Assembly (NCBI GenBank): GCA_902526075.1
Contig: CABZJM010000002.1
Location: 1-64,000, forward strand
DNA: 64,000 nucleotides
Direction: 5' to 3'
DNA from: an uncultured Bacteroidota bacterium
GTDB taxonomy: Bacteria; Bacteroidota; Bacteroidia; Flavobacteriales; Flavobacteriaceae
A program made the translations under genes and the position numbers. This document shows, one piece after another, positions 24,438 to 32,230 of the stretch. Below the pieces are notes generated by a model, which saw nothing but the letters and a program-made list of their open reading frames with translations, did no database searches and was not told the DNA's origin. Every line of letters begins with the position of its first letter. The stretch's first letter is position 1.

Positions 24438-25732
24438 TGGAAGAGGTTAATATTTTTTGGTTTAGAAGAGATTTAAGATTGTACGATAATTCAGGATTAT
24501 CTGCAGCTACACATTCCAAAATTAAAGTTATACCCATATTTATTTTTGACACTTCAATAACTGATAAACTCCCCAATAATGACAGAAGAATTAACTTTAT
24601 ATTCGACAACCTAGCGAAGATTGATTTAGAATTAAAAAATAAATTTAATTCGTCAATTAATGTGTTCAAAGGCAAACCTGAAGAAATTTTCAAGGAATTA
24701 ATCAGAAATTATAAAATAAATTCTGTTTTTATAAATAATGACTACGAACCATATGCTATTTCGAGAGATAAATCAATTAAAGATCTATTAGAAAATAATC
24801 AAATTAAATTTAAGTCCTTCAAGGATCAGGTAATCTTCGAAAAAAATGAAGTTGTAAAAGACGATGGTAACCCATATGTTGTTTACACCCCATATATGAG
24901 AAAATGGAAAGCTAGTTTGAATGAAGATCTTTCTGAACTTAATGAAAAAGAGGTTATAAATAATTTTTACAACTCCCCCGTTTCTGCTCTAAAGAAATTA
25001 AATGAATATGGTTTTATCGAGAATGATAAAAAAATTGAAGCTTTCAAATTAAATAGAGATATAGTAACAAAATATGCTGATACAAGGAACTTTCCTTCAA
25101 TTAATTCTACATCAAAGATTGGACCTTATCTAAGATTTGGAACTGTCAGTGTAAGAAAAATTGTTTCAGGATTATTAAAATTTAATGACCAAACATATTT
25201 AAATGAACTGATTTGGAGAGAGTTTTTTATGCAAATATTGTTTCATTTTCCTCATACTGCAGAAAAAAGTTTTAAGTCAAAATATGATAAGATTATATGG
25301 TTAAATGATTCCAAATCGTTTGAAGCATGGAAAAATGGAGAAACTGGTTTCCCTTTAGTTGATGCAGGTATGAAAGAACTTAATAACACTGGCTTTATGC
25401 ATAACAGAGTTAGAATGATAACTGCAAGCTTTTTATGTAAGCATCTATTAATTGATTGGAGATTAGGAGAAAAATATTTTGCTCTTAAACTTAATGACTA
25501 TGAAATGGCTAGTAACGTTGGTAATTGGCAGTGGGCAAGTGGATCAGGCGTTGACGCTGCACCTTACTTCAGAATCTTTAATCCTCATACTCAAATTATA
25601 AAATTTGATAAGAGCAGGGAATACATTAACAAGTGGGTAAATACTGAATCCGAATCTTATCCAGATGAGATTGTTGATCACAAAGTTGCTAGACAAAGGT
25701 GCTTAAATACTTACAAAATGTATTTAGACTAA
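24434..25732 (+). CDS. phr: Deoxyribodipyrimidine photolyase / cryptochrome (class I-type)
   Basis: A blue-light DNA repair enzyme that reverses cyclobutane pyrimidine dimers with FADH-. The N-terminal antenna domain opens with IFWFRRDLRLYDNSGL (the DNA photolyase signature, residues 7-22). The C-terminal FAD domain contains LNELIWREFFMQILFHFP, GMKELNNTGFMHNRVRMI and GNWQWASGSGVDAAPYFRIF. The 432-residue length fits bacterial class I CPD photolyases; the antenna cofactor (folate or deazaflavin) cannot be read out. It starts with ATGATG overlapping the SRPBCC stop and is the last photolyase-block gene. A cryptochrome role is possible. Confidence 0.93.
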   Translation: MMEEVNIFWFRRDLRLYDNSGLSAATHSKIKVIPIFIFDTSITDKLPNNDRRINFIFDNLAKIDLELKNKFNSSINVFKGKPEEIFKELIRNYKINSVFINNDYEPYAISRDKSIKDLLENNQIKFKSFKDQVIFEKNEVVKDDGNPYVVYTPYMRKWKASLNEDLSELNEKEVINNFYNSPVSALKKLNEYGFIENDKKIEAFKLNRDIVTKYADTRNFPSINSTSKIGPYLRFGTVSVRKIVSGLLKFNDQTYLNELIWREFFMQILFHFPHTAEKSFKSKYDKIIWLNDSKSFEAWKNGETGFPLVDAGMKELNNTGFMHNRVRMITASFLCKHLLIDWRLGEKYFALKLNDYEMASNVGNWQWASGSGVDAAPYFRIFNPHTQIIKFDKSREYINKWVNTESESYPDEIVDHKVARQRCLNTYKMYLD

Positions 25733-25760
25733 AATCATTATATTTATCAATATTCATAAC

Positions 25761-27191
25761 ATGATGAAGTATCAATTACTCTTTGGTTTTCTGTTTTTTG
25801 CAAGCCTTGACGTTTTTTCTCAAAATTTAGACGAGACAAAAAAAAATATTATTTTGTCTATTGAAAACCACGAAGAAGAAATAATAAAAATCAGCGATAA
25901 AATATGGGAACTAGCAGAAACTGCTTTTAACGAATATGAATCATCTAAACTTCTTTCTGATTATGCTGAGGTAAATGGTTTTAGTCTTGAGAGAGGTGTA
26001 GCTGGAATGCCTACAGCATTTGTTGCAACATATGGGCAGGGCAGTCCAGTTATAAGTGTTTTAGGTGAATTTGATGCTCTTCCTGGTCTATCTCAAGATA
26101 CTACTCCAACTAAAAAACCCCTGATAGAAGGTGGGAATGGCCATGGTTGTGGACATAACTTATTTGGGGCTGCAAGTCTTGCCTCTGCAATTGCTATAAA
26201 AGAACAGATCGAAAACGGAGACTTAAAAGGAACTATTAAATTCTTTGGAACCCCTTCAGAAGAAAAGTTTTTTGGCAAAATATGGATGGTTGATGCAGGT
26301 TTATGGGATGATGTAGATGTAAATATAAGTTGGCACCCTGGATACTATACCGAGTCTGATGTTCAGTCTACCTTGGCTTTAATTGATTTTCAGGTTGAAT
26401 TTTTTGGTCAAGCAGCACACGCGTCAATGGACCCTTGGAATGGAAGAAGTACCTCCGATGCCTTAGAATTATATACAACTGCAATTAATTATTACCGAGA
26501 ACATGTTGAGCCAACAGTTAGAATGCATTATCACATTCAGGATGCTGGAAAGGTTGTGAATGTGGTTCCCGATTACTCAAAATTATGGGTCAGAGTACGT
26601 AACTCAAATAGAGCTGGAATGACCCCAGTTTATGAAAGGGTAATGGAAATGGCAGAAGGAGCTGCAATACTTGCAAATGTTGATTATAAGGTAAAATTAA
26701 TTTCTGGAATATACGAAGTTTTAGTTAATAGAACGGGTGGTGAAATTATGCAAAAAAATTTAGAGCTATTGGGTCCAATAGAATATCATAATGATGAGAT
26801 AAAATTTGCCAAAGAATTACAACTTACTCTGGATAAGCCCCAAGTGGGCTTAAATGGAATGATATACCCTCTTAGGGAAACCATAATTAACGGTGGTGGC
26901 GGTTCTACTGATGTCGGAGATGTTAGCTGGAACGTTCCAAATATTAATTTATCTGTAACAACAGCACCATACGAAACACCATGGCATTCATGGGCTGTAG
27001 TAGCTTGCGGTGGAATGAGTATTGGACACAAAGGTGCAATCTATGCATCAAAGGCAATGGCTTTTACAATGTCTGACTTATTTAAGAGTGATAAGCTTGT
27101 AAAAGAAATAAAAGATGAATTTTTAATGAGAAAGGGTGATCATGTATATAAACCAATGATTGATGGTCCTCCTCCGATTAATCAAAATTAA
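25761..27191 (+). CDS. Exported M20 amidohydrolase, AbgB-like
   Basis: A metal-dependent amidohydrolase of the M20D group, similar to p-aminobenzoyl-glutamate hydrolase subunit B. The signal peptide runs to about residue 20 (LDVFSQ), so it acts outside the cytosol. Features: EFDALPGLSQ with the first metal Asp, GNGHGCGHNLFGAAS (metal Cys/His), FGTPSEEKFFGK (catalytic Glu and metal Glu), the His of SWHPGYY, and the dimerisation domain (VEFFGQAAHASMDPWNGRS). Near the C terminus HSWAVVACGGMSIGHKGAIY adds a metal His. It lies 28 nt after the photolyase. Whether it belongs to that operon is unclear. It overlaps convergent murA by 4 nt. Confidence 0.88.
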   Translation: MMKYQLLFGFLFFASLDVFSQNLDETKKNIILSIENHEEEIIKISDKIWELAETAFNEYESSKLLSDYAEVNGFSLERGVAGMPTAFVATYGQGSPVISVLGEFDALPGLSQDTTPTKKPLIEGGNGHGCGHNLFGAASLASAIAIKEQIENGDLKGTIKFFGTPSEEKFFGKIWMVDAGLWDDVDVNISWHPGYYTESDVQSTLALIDFQVEFFGQAAHASMDPWNGRSTSDALELYTTAINYYREHVEPTVRMHYHIQDAGKVVNVVPDYSKLWVRVRNSNRAGMTPVYERVMEMAEGAAILANVDYKVKLISGIYEVLVNRTGGEIMQKNLELLGPIEYHNDEIKFAKELQLTLDKPQVGLNGMIYPLRETIINGGGGSTDVGDVSWNVPNINLSVTTAPYETPWHSWAVVACGGMSIGHKGAIYASKAMAFTMSDLFKSDKLVKEIKDEFLMRKGDHVYKPMIDGPPPINQN

Positions 27192-28495
27192 ATCCTTTCA
27201 ATTAAGGCGCCTAGCAACCTTAATCGTTCATCAATATTTTCATAACCTCTGTCAATCTGTTCGATATTTTGAATAATAGACTCTCCTTTCGCGGATAAGG
27301 CTGCAATTAGTAGTGAAATTCCTGCTCTAATATCAGGTGAGCTCATGGTAGTGGCTTTTAAAGAAGATTTAAAGTCATGTCCTATAACTGTTGCGCGATG
27401 TGGATCGCATAAAATTATCTTTGCACCCATATCAATTAATTTATCAACAAAGAATAATCTACTTTCAAACATTTTTTGATGAATTAAAACACTACCTCTT
27501 GCTTGAGTGGCAATAACCAAAATAATACTGAGTAAATCAGGGCTGAAACCTGGCCATGGAGCATCAGAAATTGATAAAATAGAGCCGTCAATATAATTGC
27601 TTATTTCGTATCCATTTTTGTGCTCTGGGATAACGATATCATCACCCTCTTTTATCAACGAAATGCCTAGTGATCTAAAAATATTTGGAATAACACCAAG
27701 ATTATCCCAACTTACATCTTTTATTCTGATGTTACTCTTTGTCATAGCTGCCAATCCAATCCAACTTCCTATTTCAATCATGTCAGGTAATACAAAGTGA
27801 TCAGCACCACCTAAACAATCAACTCCTTCAATCACTAATAAATTTGAACCTATCCCTTTAATTTTTGCACCCATTTTACATAAAAGCTTACATAATTGCT
27901 GTATATAAGGTTCACAAGCAGCATTATATATAGTAGTTATTCCCTGTGCCAGAACAGAGGCCATTAATATATTAGCAGTACCTGTAACAGAAGCTTCATC
28001 CAATAAAATGTAGGCACCTTTTAATCCTTTTGATTCTACCCCATAAAAGTAATTCTCTTTGTTATATGAAAAATTAGCGCCAAGTTTAATTAAACCTTCA
28101 AAATGTGTGTCTAATCTCCTTCTACCTATTTTATCACCTCCAGGTCTAGGAATAAATGCTTTACCAAATCTAGCCAAAAGAGGACCAACTATCATAATTG
28201 AACCTCTTAAACTTTTACCGTCAGTCTTAAATTGCTCAGAACTCAAATAATCTAAATTGATATTATCTGCTTTGAATGAATACTTATTTGAGTCTAGCTT
28301 ATTAACTTTTACACCCAAAGATTTTAAAAGAGAAATGAGTTTATTTATATCTATAATATCAGGAATATTATTTATTAAAACCTCCTCAGAAGTTAATAGA
28401 GTTGCACAAATAATTTGAAGTGCCTCGTTTTTTGCTCCCTGAGGTTTTACTTCTCCTTTGAGTTTTCTTCCACCTGATATTTTAAAAGCTTGCAT
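27188..28495 (-). CDS. murA: UDP-N-acetylglucosamine 1-carboxyvinyltransferase (Asp-type active site)
   Basis: Catalyses the first committed step of peptidoglycan synthesis, transferring enolpyruvate from PEP to UDP-GlcNAc; cytosolic. The 435 residues show the inside-out repeated alpha/beta barrel of EPSP-like enzymes. KNEALQIICATLLT (22-35) has the catalytic Lys22-Asn23. The loop RPGGDKIGRRRLDTHFEGL (117-135) has Asp121 where E. coli has Cys115 (codon GAT at 28133-28135). Such Asp forms stay active but are not alkylated by fosfomycin. SPDIRAGISLLIAAL and ENIDERLRLLGA close the chain. It lies 10 nt downstream of the DUF4290 gene, so likely co-transcribed. Confidence 0.95.
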   Translation of the reverse strand: MQAFKISGGRKLKGEVKPQGAKNEALQIICATLLTSEEVLINNIPDIIDINKLISLLKSLGVKVNKLDSNKYSFKADNINLDYLSSEQFKTDGKSLRGSIMIVGPLLARFGKAFIPRPGGDKIGRRRLDTHFEGLIKLGANFSYNKENYFYGVESKGLKGAYILLDEASVTGTANILMASVLAQGITTIYNAACEPYIQQLCKLLCKMGAKIKGIGSNLLVIEGVDCLGGADHFVLPDMIEIGSWIGLAAMTKSNIRIKDVSWDNLGVIPNIFRSLGISLIKEGDDIVIPEHKNGYEISNYIDGSILSISDAPWPGFSPDLLSIILVIATQARGSVLIHQKMFESRLFFVDKLIDMGAKIILCDPHRATVIGHDFKSSLKATTMSSPDIRAGISLLIAALSAKGESIIQNIEQIDRGYENIDERLRLLGALIERI

Positions 28496-28505
28496 TTTAT
28501 GAAGA

Positions 28506-29138
28506 CTAATATCTTTTTCTGTTTTTATTATTTTTCTTGGGAAATTTCTTATTTGAAAACCTTTTCTTAGACCTGAGCAAAAGGGCTGAATCCAATAACT
28601 CCTCTTTTGAATCTCTGATATCTATCTTAGAATCCGACAGCTCATATAGATGATCAAATATAACCTGATCCTTTACGCTATCTTTATTCCAATTTAAAAA
28701 ACACTTTTTCATGTGATTAGCTATTGTTAAAACTAATGCTTCTTTCATTTCACCAGCATCCCATTTTACAGCTTCATCAATCATGATTTTAATATTATTT
28801 CCGTAAAATCTATATTTTGGGAAATTCTGAGGATAACTTAGTGGATCTGGTTTAGCATTTAGTACTTCTTTGGAGGGCTTTTCAAATGGCGAATCAGCAT
28901 CTAGTTTAAAATCTGACATAATGAATAACTGATCCCATAATTTATGCTGAAAGTCAGGTACATCCCTCAAATGTGGTTGCAAATTACCCATAACCGAAAT
29001 AATTGAATTGGCCAATTTATTTCTCTCTTCTTTACTTTCTCTAGAGGATGCATAATTTATCATTTTTTGAATATGTCTTCCATATTCAGGAATAATTAAC
29101 TCTTCCCTTATTGTATTATATTCTAAATTTTCAATCAA
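28506..29138 (-). CDS. DUF4290 protein
   Basis: A 210-residue cytosolic protein of a Bacteroidota-restricted family of unknown function. The conserved opening NLEYNTIREELIIPEYGRHI (4-23) and the middle PHLRDVPDFQHKLWDQLFIM (about 74-93) identify it. The C terminus is a basic, Lys/Asn-rich tail (KKFPKKNNKNRKRY). The start is TTG at 29138, since no in-frame ATG precedes the conserved opening. It is directly upstream of murA (10 nt), an arrangement common in Bacteroidota as far as I recall, suggesting a cell envelope or division link that is only inferred. Confidence 0.9.
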   Translation of the reverse strand: MIENLEYNTIREELIIPEYGRHIQKMINYASSRESKEERNKLANSIISVMGNLQPHLRDVPDFQHKLWDQLFIMSDFKLDADSPFEKPSKEVLNAKPDPLSYPQNFPKYRFYGNNIKIMIDEAVKWDAGEMKEALVLTIANHMKKCFLNWNKDSVKDQVIFDHLYELSDSKIDIRDSKEELLDSALLLRSKKRFSNKKFPKKNNKNRKRY

Positions 29139-29193
29139 CTTTATATGTTTTACAGGTTAATATGAGGCAAAATACGAAAAATATGTGCAGAAA

Positions 29194-29481
29194 TTATAAT
29201 AAAATTACATTTTCAATTCTATCAGCGACCTTCTTGTAGTTTTCGATTATTAAATCTGGGTTTTTAGCAATAATTTTTACCGAAACCGAGGTGTAATTGC
29301 CGTTTCTAGAGGTTTTAATTTTAAAGTCTGCATTTGATGCTTTAAAAATATCTCTTAATATTTCAATATTCTCAGATTTAGAACTGTAAATAAATTTATA
29401 TATATATTCTGAAGGCCAAGTGCTTGTGTCATCAAGAAGTTGCTTTAAGTTCTTATAAAAATTTTTATTATTTTCACCCAT
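29194..29481 (-). CDS. DUF493 (YbeD-like) small protein
   Basis: A 95-residue ACT-like alpha/beta domain. Characteristic segments are WPSEYIYKFIYSSKSENIEI, SRNGNYTSVSVKIIAKN and the terminal IENYKKVADRIENVILL. Members such as E. coli YbeD have a ferredoxin-like fold and an unclear, possibly regulatory, role. It is divergent from the ATPase gene at 29558 with 76 nt between the start codons, which must hold both promoters; I could not pick convincing boxes there. Confidence 0.85.
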   Translation of the reverse strand: MGENNKNFYKNLKQLLDDTSTWPSEYIYKFIYSSKSENIEILRDIFKASNADFKIKTSRNGNYTSVSVKIIAKNPDLIIENYKKVADRIENVILL

Positions 29482-29557
29482 TTCTTGAAAACAAATATAT
29501 TGTTAATTATTTTTTCATTTTAAACATTATTGTCGAATTTTATAAAAAAATATTGTT

Positions 29558-30085
29558 ATGAAGATTGTGATTACTGGTGGTCCTGGAACCGGAAAAACTT
29601 CGATAATTAACAAATTAGAGAGTCATGGACACCATGTATTTCATGAGAGTTCCAGAGAAATAATCAGAAAATATAAAAAATTAGGTCATGATCAATACTT
29701 TTTATCAGATCCTATTAAATTTTCAGAAATACTTTTAAAAAATAGAATTATACAGTTTGAAGAGTCCAATAAATCAGACCATGATATTAAATTTTTTGAT
29801 AGAGGTATTCCAGATATTATAGCTTATTTGAATTATAAGAAAATTTCATTTGTTAAGGAATTGGAATTAACATCAAAAAAGTATAAGTACGATTTTATTT
29901 TTTTAGCTGAGCCATGGAAGGATATATACAAAAAAGACAATGAAAGATATGAATCTTTTGAGGACTTAAAGGTTATTAATAAATACATAAAAAAAATATA
30001 CTCTGATTATGCTGAAAAGTTTATCACAATTCCAAAAAGTTCGGTCCAAGAAAGAACAAATTTTATAATTGAATCAATTAAATGA
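29558..30085 (+). CDS. AAA_28-type predicted ATPase/kinase
   Basis: A 175-residue P-loop protein. The Walker A motif TGGPGTGKTS (6-15) opens the chain. A Walker B-like acidic patch is in FFDRGIPDIIAYL (about 82-94), and FIFLAEPWKDIYKKDNERYE (about 112-131) carries the lid region. The family (AAA domain in NadR/kinase-like proteins) has no settled function in bacteria. The RGIPD motif resembles nucleotide kinases. It overlaps fmt by 4 nt (ATGA) and forms an operon with fmt and yqgE. Confidence 0.82.
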   Translation: MKIVITGGPGTGKTSIINKLESHGHHVFHESSREIIRKYKKLGHDQYFLSDPIKFSEILLKNRIIQFEESNKSDHDIKFFDRGIPDIIAYLNYKKISFVKELELTSKKYKYDFIFLAEPWKDIYKKDNERYESFEDLKVINKYIKKIYSDYAEKFITIPKSSVQERTNFIIESIK

Positions 30086-31035
30086 ATAATAAAGAGGTGA
30101 AGATATTATTTATGGGTACTGCCGAATTTGGAATACCGACACTTAAAGTTTTGAAAGATAATTTTAATCTCGATGCAATTATTACAAATTTCGATAAGCC
30201 GTCAGGCAGAGGGTTAAAAATTGAATTCTCCCCAGTAAAAAAGTTTGCATTAAGCAATAATATAAAATATTTTCAGCCAAAAAATCTAAAAGAACAAAGT
30301 CTCATAGACAAAATAACATCGATAAATCCGGACATTATTATTGTAGTTGCATTTAGAATGATACCAAAAAGTATTTGGCAAATTCCAAAATATGGAACAA
30401 TTAACCTTCATGCCTCTTTACTGCCAAACTATCGTGGTTCTGCTCCGATAAATTGGGCGATTATTAATAATGAAAATTTCACGGGTGTAACAACATTTTT
30501 TATTGATGATAAAATTGATACAGGGGATATATTGTTACAGGAAAAAATAAAAGTTGATAAAAAAATTAATGCTGGAGAGTTACATGATAAATTAAAAGTA
30601 ATTGGAGCTAGAATAGTTAAAAAAACTATTGAGGAAATTTTGAATTATAGTTTGACACAAAAGAAACAAAAGCATGATGAAAATTATAAAACGGCATATA
30701 AACTGGATAAAGAAAATATTAAAATTGACTGGAATCAAAAATGCCTTGAAATCTATAATAAGATCAGGGGATTATCACCGTTTCCTGGTGCAAGAGCATC
30801 CCTGATTAGTAATAGCGGAAATGTTAAAAGGGTCGTATTCTACGAATCTGAATATGTTATTGAAAATCATAATTATGAAAATGGACAAATAATCAAAGAA
30901 AAAGATTTTATAAAAATCACATGTAATGATGGTTTTATTTTTATTAAAAATTTAAAAATGGAAGGAAAAAAAAGAATGAATTCATCTTCATTTCTGAATG
31001 GGTTTAATATTGAAAATTATAAAATGGTTAAATGA
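30082..31035 (+). CDS. fmt: Methionyl-tRNA formyltransferase
   Basis: Formylates initiator Met-tRNA with 10-formyltetrahydrofolate, needed to start translation. The N-terminal Rossmann domain has LFMGTAEFGIPTLKVL (9-24). The formyl-transfer site is in INLHASLLPNYRGSAPINWA (about 108-127, with the catalytic Asn-His pair), followed by TTFFIDDKIDTGDIL with the catalytic Asp. The C-terminal OB-like tRNA-binding domain begins near residue 205 (NKIRGLSPFPGARA). The 317-residue length is normal. It is coupled by ATGA overlaps to the upstream ATPase and downstream yqgE. Confidence 0.95.
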   Translation: MNNKEVKILFMGTAEFGIPTLKVLKDNFNLDAIITNFDKPSGRGLKIEFSPVKKFALSNNIKYFQPKNLKEQSLIDKITSINPDIIIVVAFRMIPKSIWQIPKYGTINLHASLLPNYRGSAPINWAIINNENFTGVTTFFIDDKIDTGDILLQEKIKVDKKINAGELHDKLKVIGARIVKKTIEEILNYSLTQKKQKHDENYKTAYKLDKENIKIDWNQKCLEIYNKIRGLSPFPGARASLISNSGNVKRVVFYESEYVIENHNYENGQIIKEKDFIKITCNDGFIFIKNLKMEGKKRMNSSSFLNGFNIENYKMVK

Positions 31036-31580
31036 TTAATAAGGGGGATTTACTTATTTCAACTCCTGAAAGTTTGGGTGATTACTATTTTAATAGATCT
31101 ATAATTATACTAACGGAAGTGAGTGAAGAGGAAGTAATTGGCTTTATCATTAACAAGGAACTCAATTATACTCTAAGCGATTTATATAATGAAGTTCTAG
31201 AAAAAAATATAAAAATTTTTAGTGGTGGTCCTGTAAATCAAGATAATCTTTATTTTATTCATAAGCACCCACATTTAATTGATAATAGTATAAATTTTTT
31301 TAATGATCTACACCGGGGAGGTGATTTCAAAAAAATTACAGAAATGATAAATAAAATGAAAATTGACAATTCATCGATAAAATTCTTTTCTGGTTATTCT
31401 GGTTGGACATATAATCAGTTAATAGGTGAAATAAATAATGGTTCATGGGTGGTGGTAAAAAATAAAGCCAATTATTTGTTTAAAAAAGATATTAAAAAAA
31501 TGTGGGGGGAAAAAATGAAAAAGATGGATGAAAAATTTAAAATCTGGTCAAATGCTCCTGAAAATCCACAAGATAATTAG
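31032..31580 (+). CDS. YqgE/AlgH family protein (DUF179)
   Basis: A 182-residue cytosolic protein. The family opening GDLLISTPESLGDYYFNRSI (4-23), then GFIINKELN, FSGGPVNQDNLYFIH and FFSGYSGWTYNQLIGEINNG are all present. The function is unknown despite structures; it is often near the Holliday-junction resolvase YqgF elsewhere, but not here. It overlaps fmt by ATGA and ends convergent with the START-like gene (4 nt overlap). Confidence 0.93.
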   Translation: MINKGDLLISTPESLGDYYFNRSIIILTEVSEEEVIGFIINKELNYTLSDLYNEVLEKNIKIFSGGPVNQDNLYFIHKHPHLIDNSINFFNDLHRGGDFKKITEMINKMKIDNSSIKFFSGYSGWTYNQLIGEINNGSWVVVKNKANYLFKKDIKKMWGEKMKKMDEKFKIWSNAPENPQDN

Positions 31581-31966
31581 GTAGATCCCAAAACTTTCTT
31601 TAAATCGGAGATTTGATTAGTCCACAATAATTTTGACTCTTCAACTTCTTCTTCATCTTCACCATAATCAGTAACGATTAAAGAGACATCTTTAGTTATT
31701 TCATCAAACTGTATTCTTAACTCAAAATAGTAATCTGTTTGCTCATCATCAAGCCATTGAAATTGAATCTTTTCATTATTTATTTTTCTGATTAATTTCG
31801 CACTTTCTTCAGAATCATCCCAAATAAAAATAAAAATTTCCCCTCTTGAATTTACATTATCAGCAAACCACTCAGACAATCCTGAGGGTGTGGAAATATA
31901 TTGAAAAAGAAGTTTTTGAGAGACCTTTATTGGAAACTCCATTTCGAATTTAATTCTGTCACTCAT
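31577..31966 (-). CDS. START-like domain protein
   Basis: A 129-residue protein of the Bacteroidota START-like/AHSA1 group: MEFPIKVSQKLLFQYISTPS, GLSEWFADNV, FIWDDSEESAK and a late acidic stretch DYGEDEEEVEESKLLW. It is a single hydrophobic-ligand or chaperone-cofactor type fold, cytosolic, with no known ligand. It is convergent with yqgE and monocistronic as far as can be seen. Confidence 0.85.
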   Translation of the reverse strand: MSDRIKFEMEFPIKVSQKLLFQYISTPSGLSEWFADNVNSRGEIFIFIWDDSEESAKLIRKINNEKIQFQWLDDEQTDYYFELRIQFDEITKDVSLIVTDYGEDEEEVEESKLLWTNQISDLKKVLGST

Positions 31967-32045
31967 ATTGAATAATTAGGGATGTAATATATACATTTAT
32001 TCTTTTTTAAAGCAAGATTTATATAAATAATTTCTTGGTCATATA

Positions 32046-32076
32046 TTGAATCTAAAAAATTTAAATTTTATATTTG
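32046..32076 (+). promoter_or_regulatory. Promoter of the intact tRNA-Met
   Basis: TTG at 32046-32048 and TATATTTG at 32069-32076 are separated by 20 nt, matching the Bacteroidota promoter. The tRNA starts 14 nt after the -7 box. Confidence 0.78.
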
Positions 32077-32165
32077 CTGCCTTTATAAATGGCGAGATAG
32101 CTCAGTTGGTCAGAGCGTCGGATTCATAACCCGGAGGTCCCGAGTTCAAATCTCGGTCTCGCTAC
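32051..32165 (+). repeat. Direct repeat copy 1 (tRNA-Met block)
   Basis: This 115-bp block, covering most of the promoter plus the whole tRNA-Met, recurs without gaps at 33608-33722 with six substitutions by my count (about 95% identity). The two copies flank the desaturase gene in direct orientation. Confidence 0.92.
32091..32164 (+). tRNA. tRNA-Met (CAT)
   Basis: A 74-nt cloverleaf: acceptor GGCGAGA/TCTCGCT (G1-U72 wobble), D stem GCTC/GAGC, anticodon loop TTCATAA (anticodon CAT), T stem CCGAG/CTCGG with loop TTCAAAT, discriminator A73. CCA is not encoded. It lacks the initiator hallmark of three G-C pairs below the anticodon loop (31-39 reads A-C), so it is most likely the elongator. tRNA-Ile with lysidine cannot be fully excluded. 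Confidence 0.9.
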
Positions 32166-32170
32166 AAAGT

Positions 32171-32199
32171 AAAAAAGACCTCTCATAGAGGTCTTTTTT
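32171..32199. terminator. Bidirectional intrinsic terminator
   Basis: A 13-bp inverted repeat, A6GACCTCT (32171-32183) and AGAGGTCT6 (32187-32199), with a tiny loop. It serves tRNA-Met (+) and the convergent desaturase gene (-). Confidence 0.9.
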
Positions 32200-32230
32200 A
32201 TATTTGATTATAGTAGAGAAATTTTTTATG

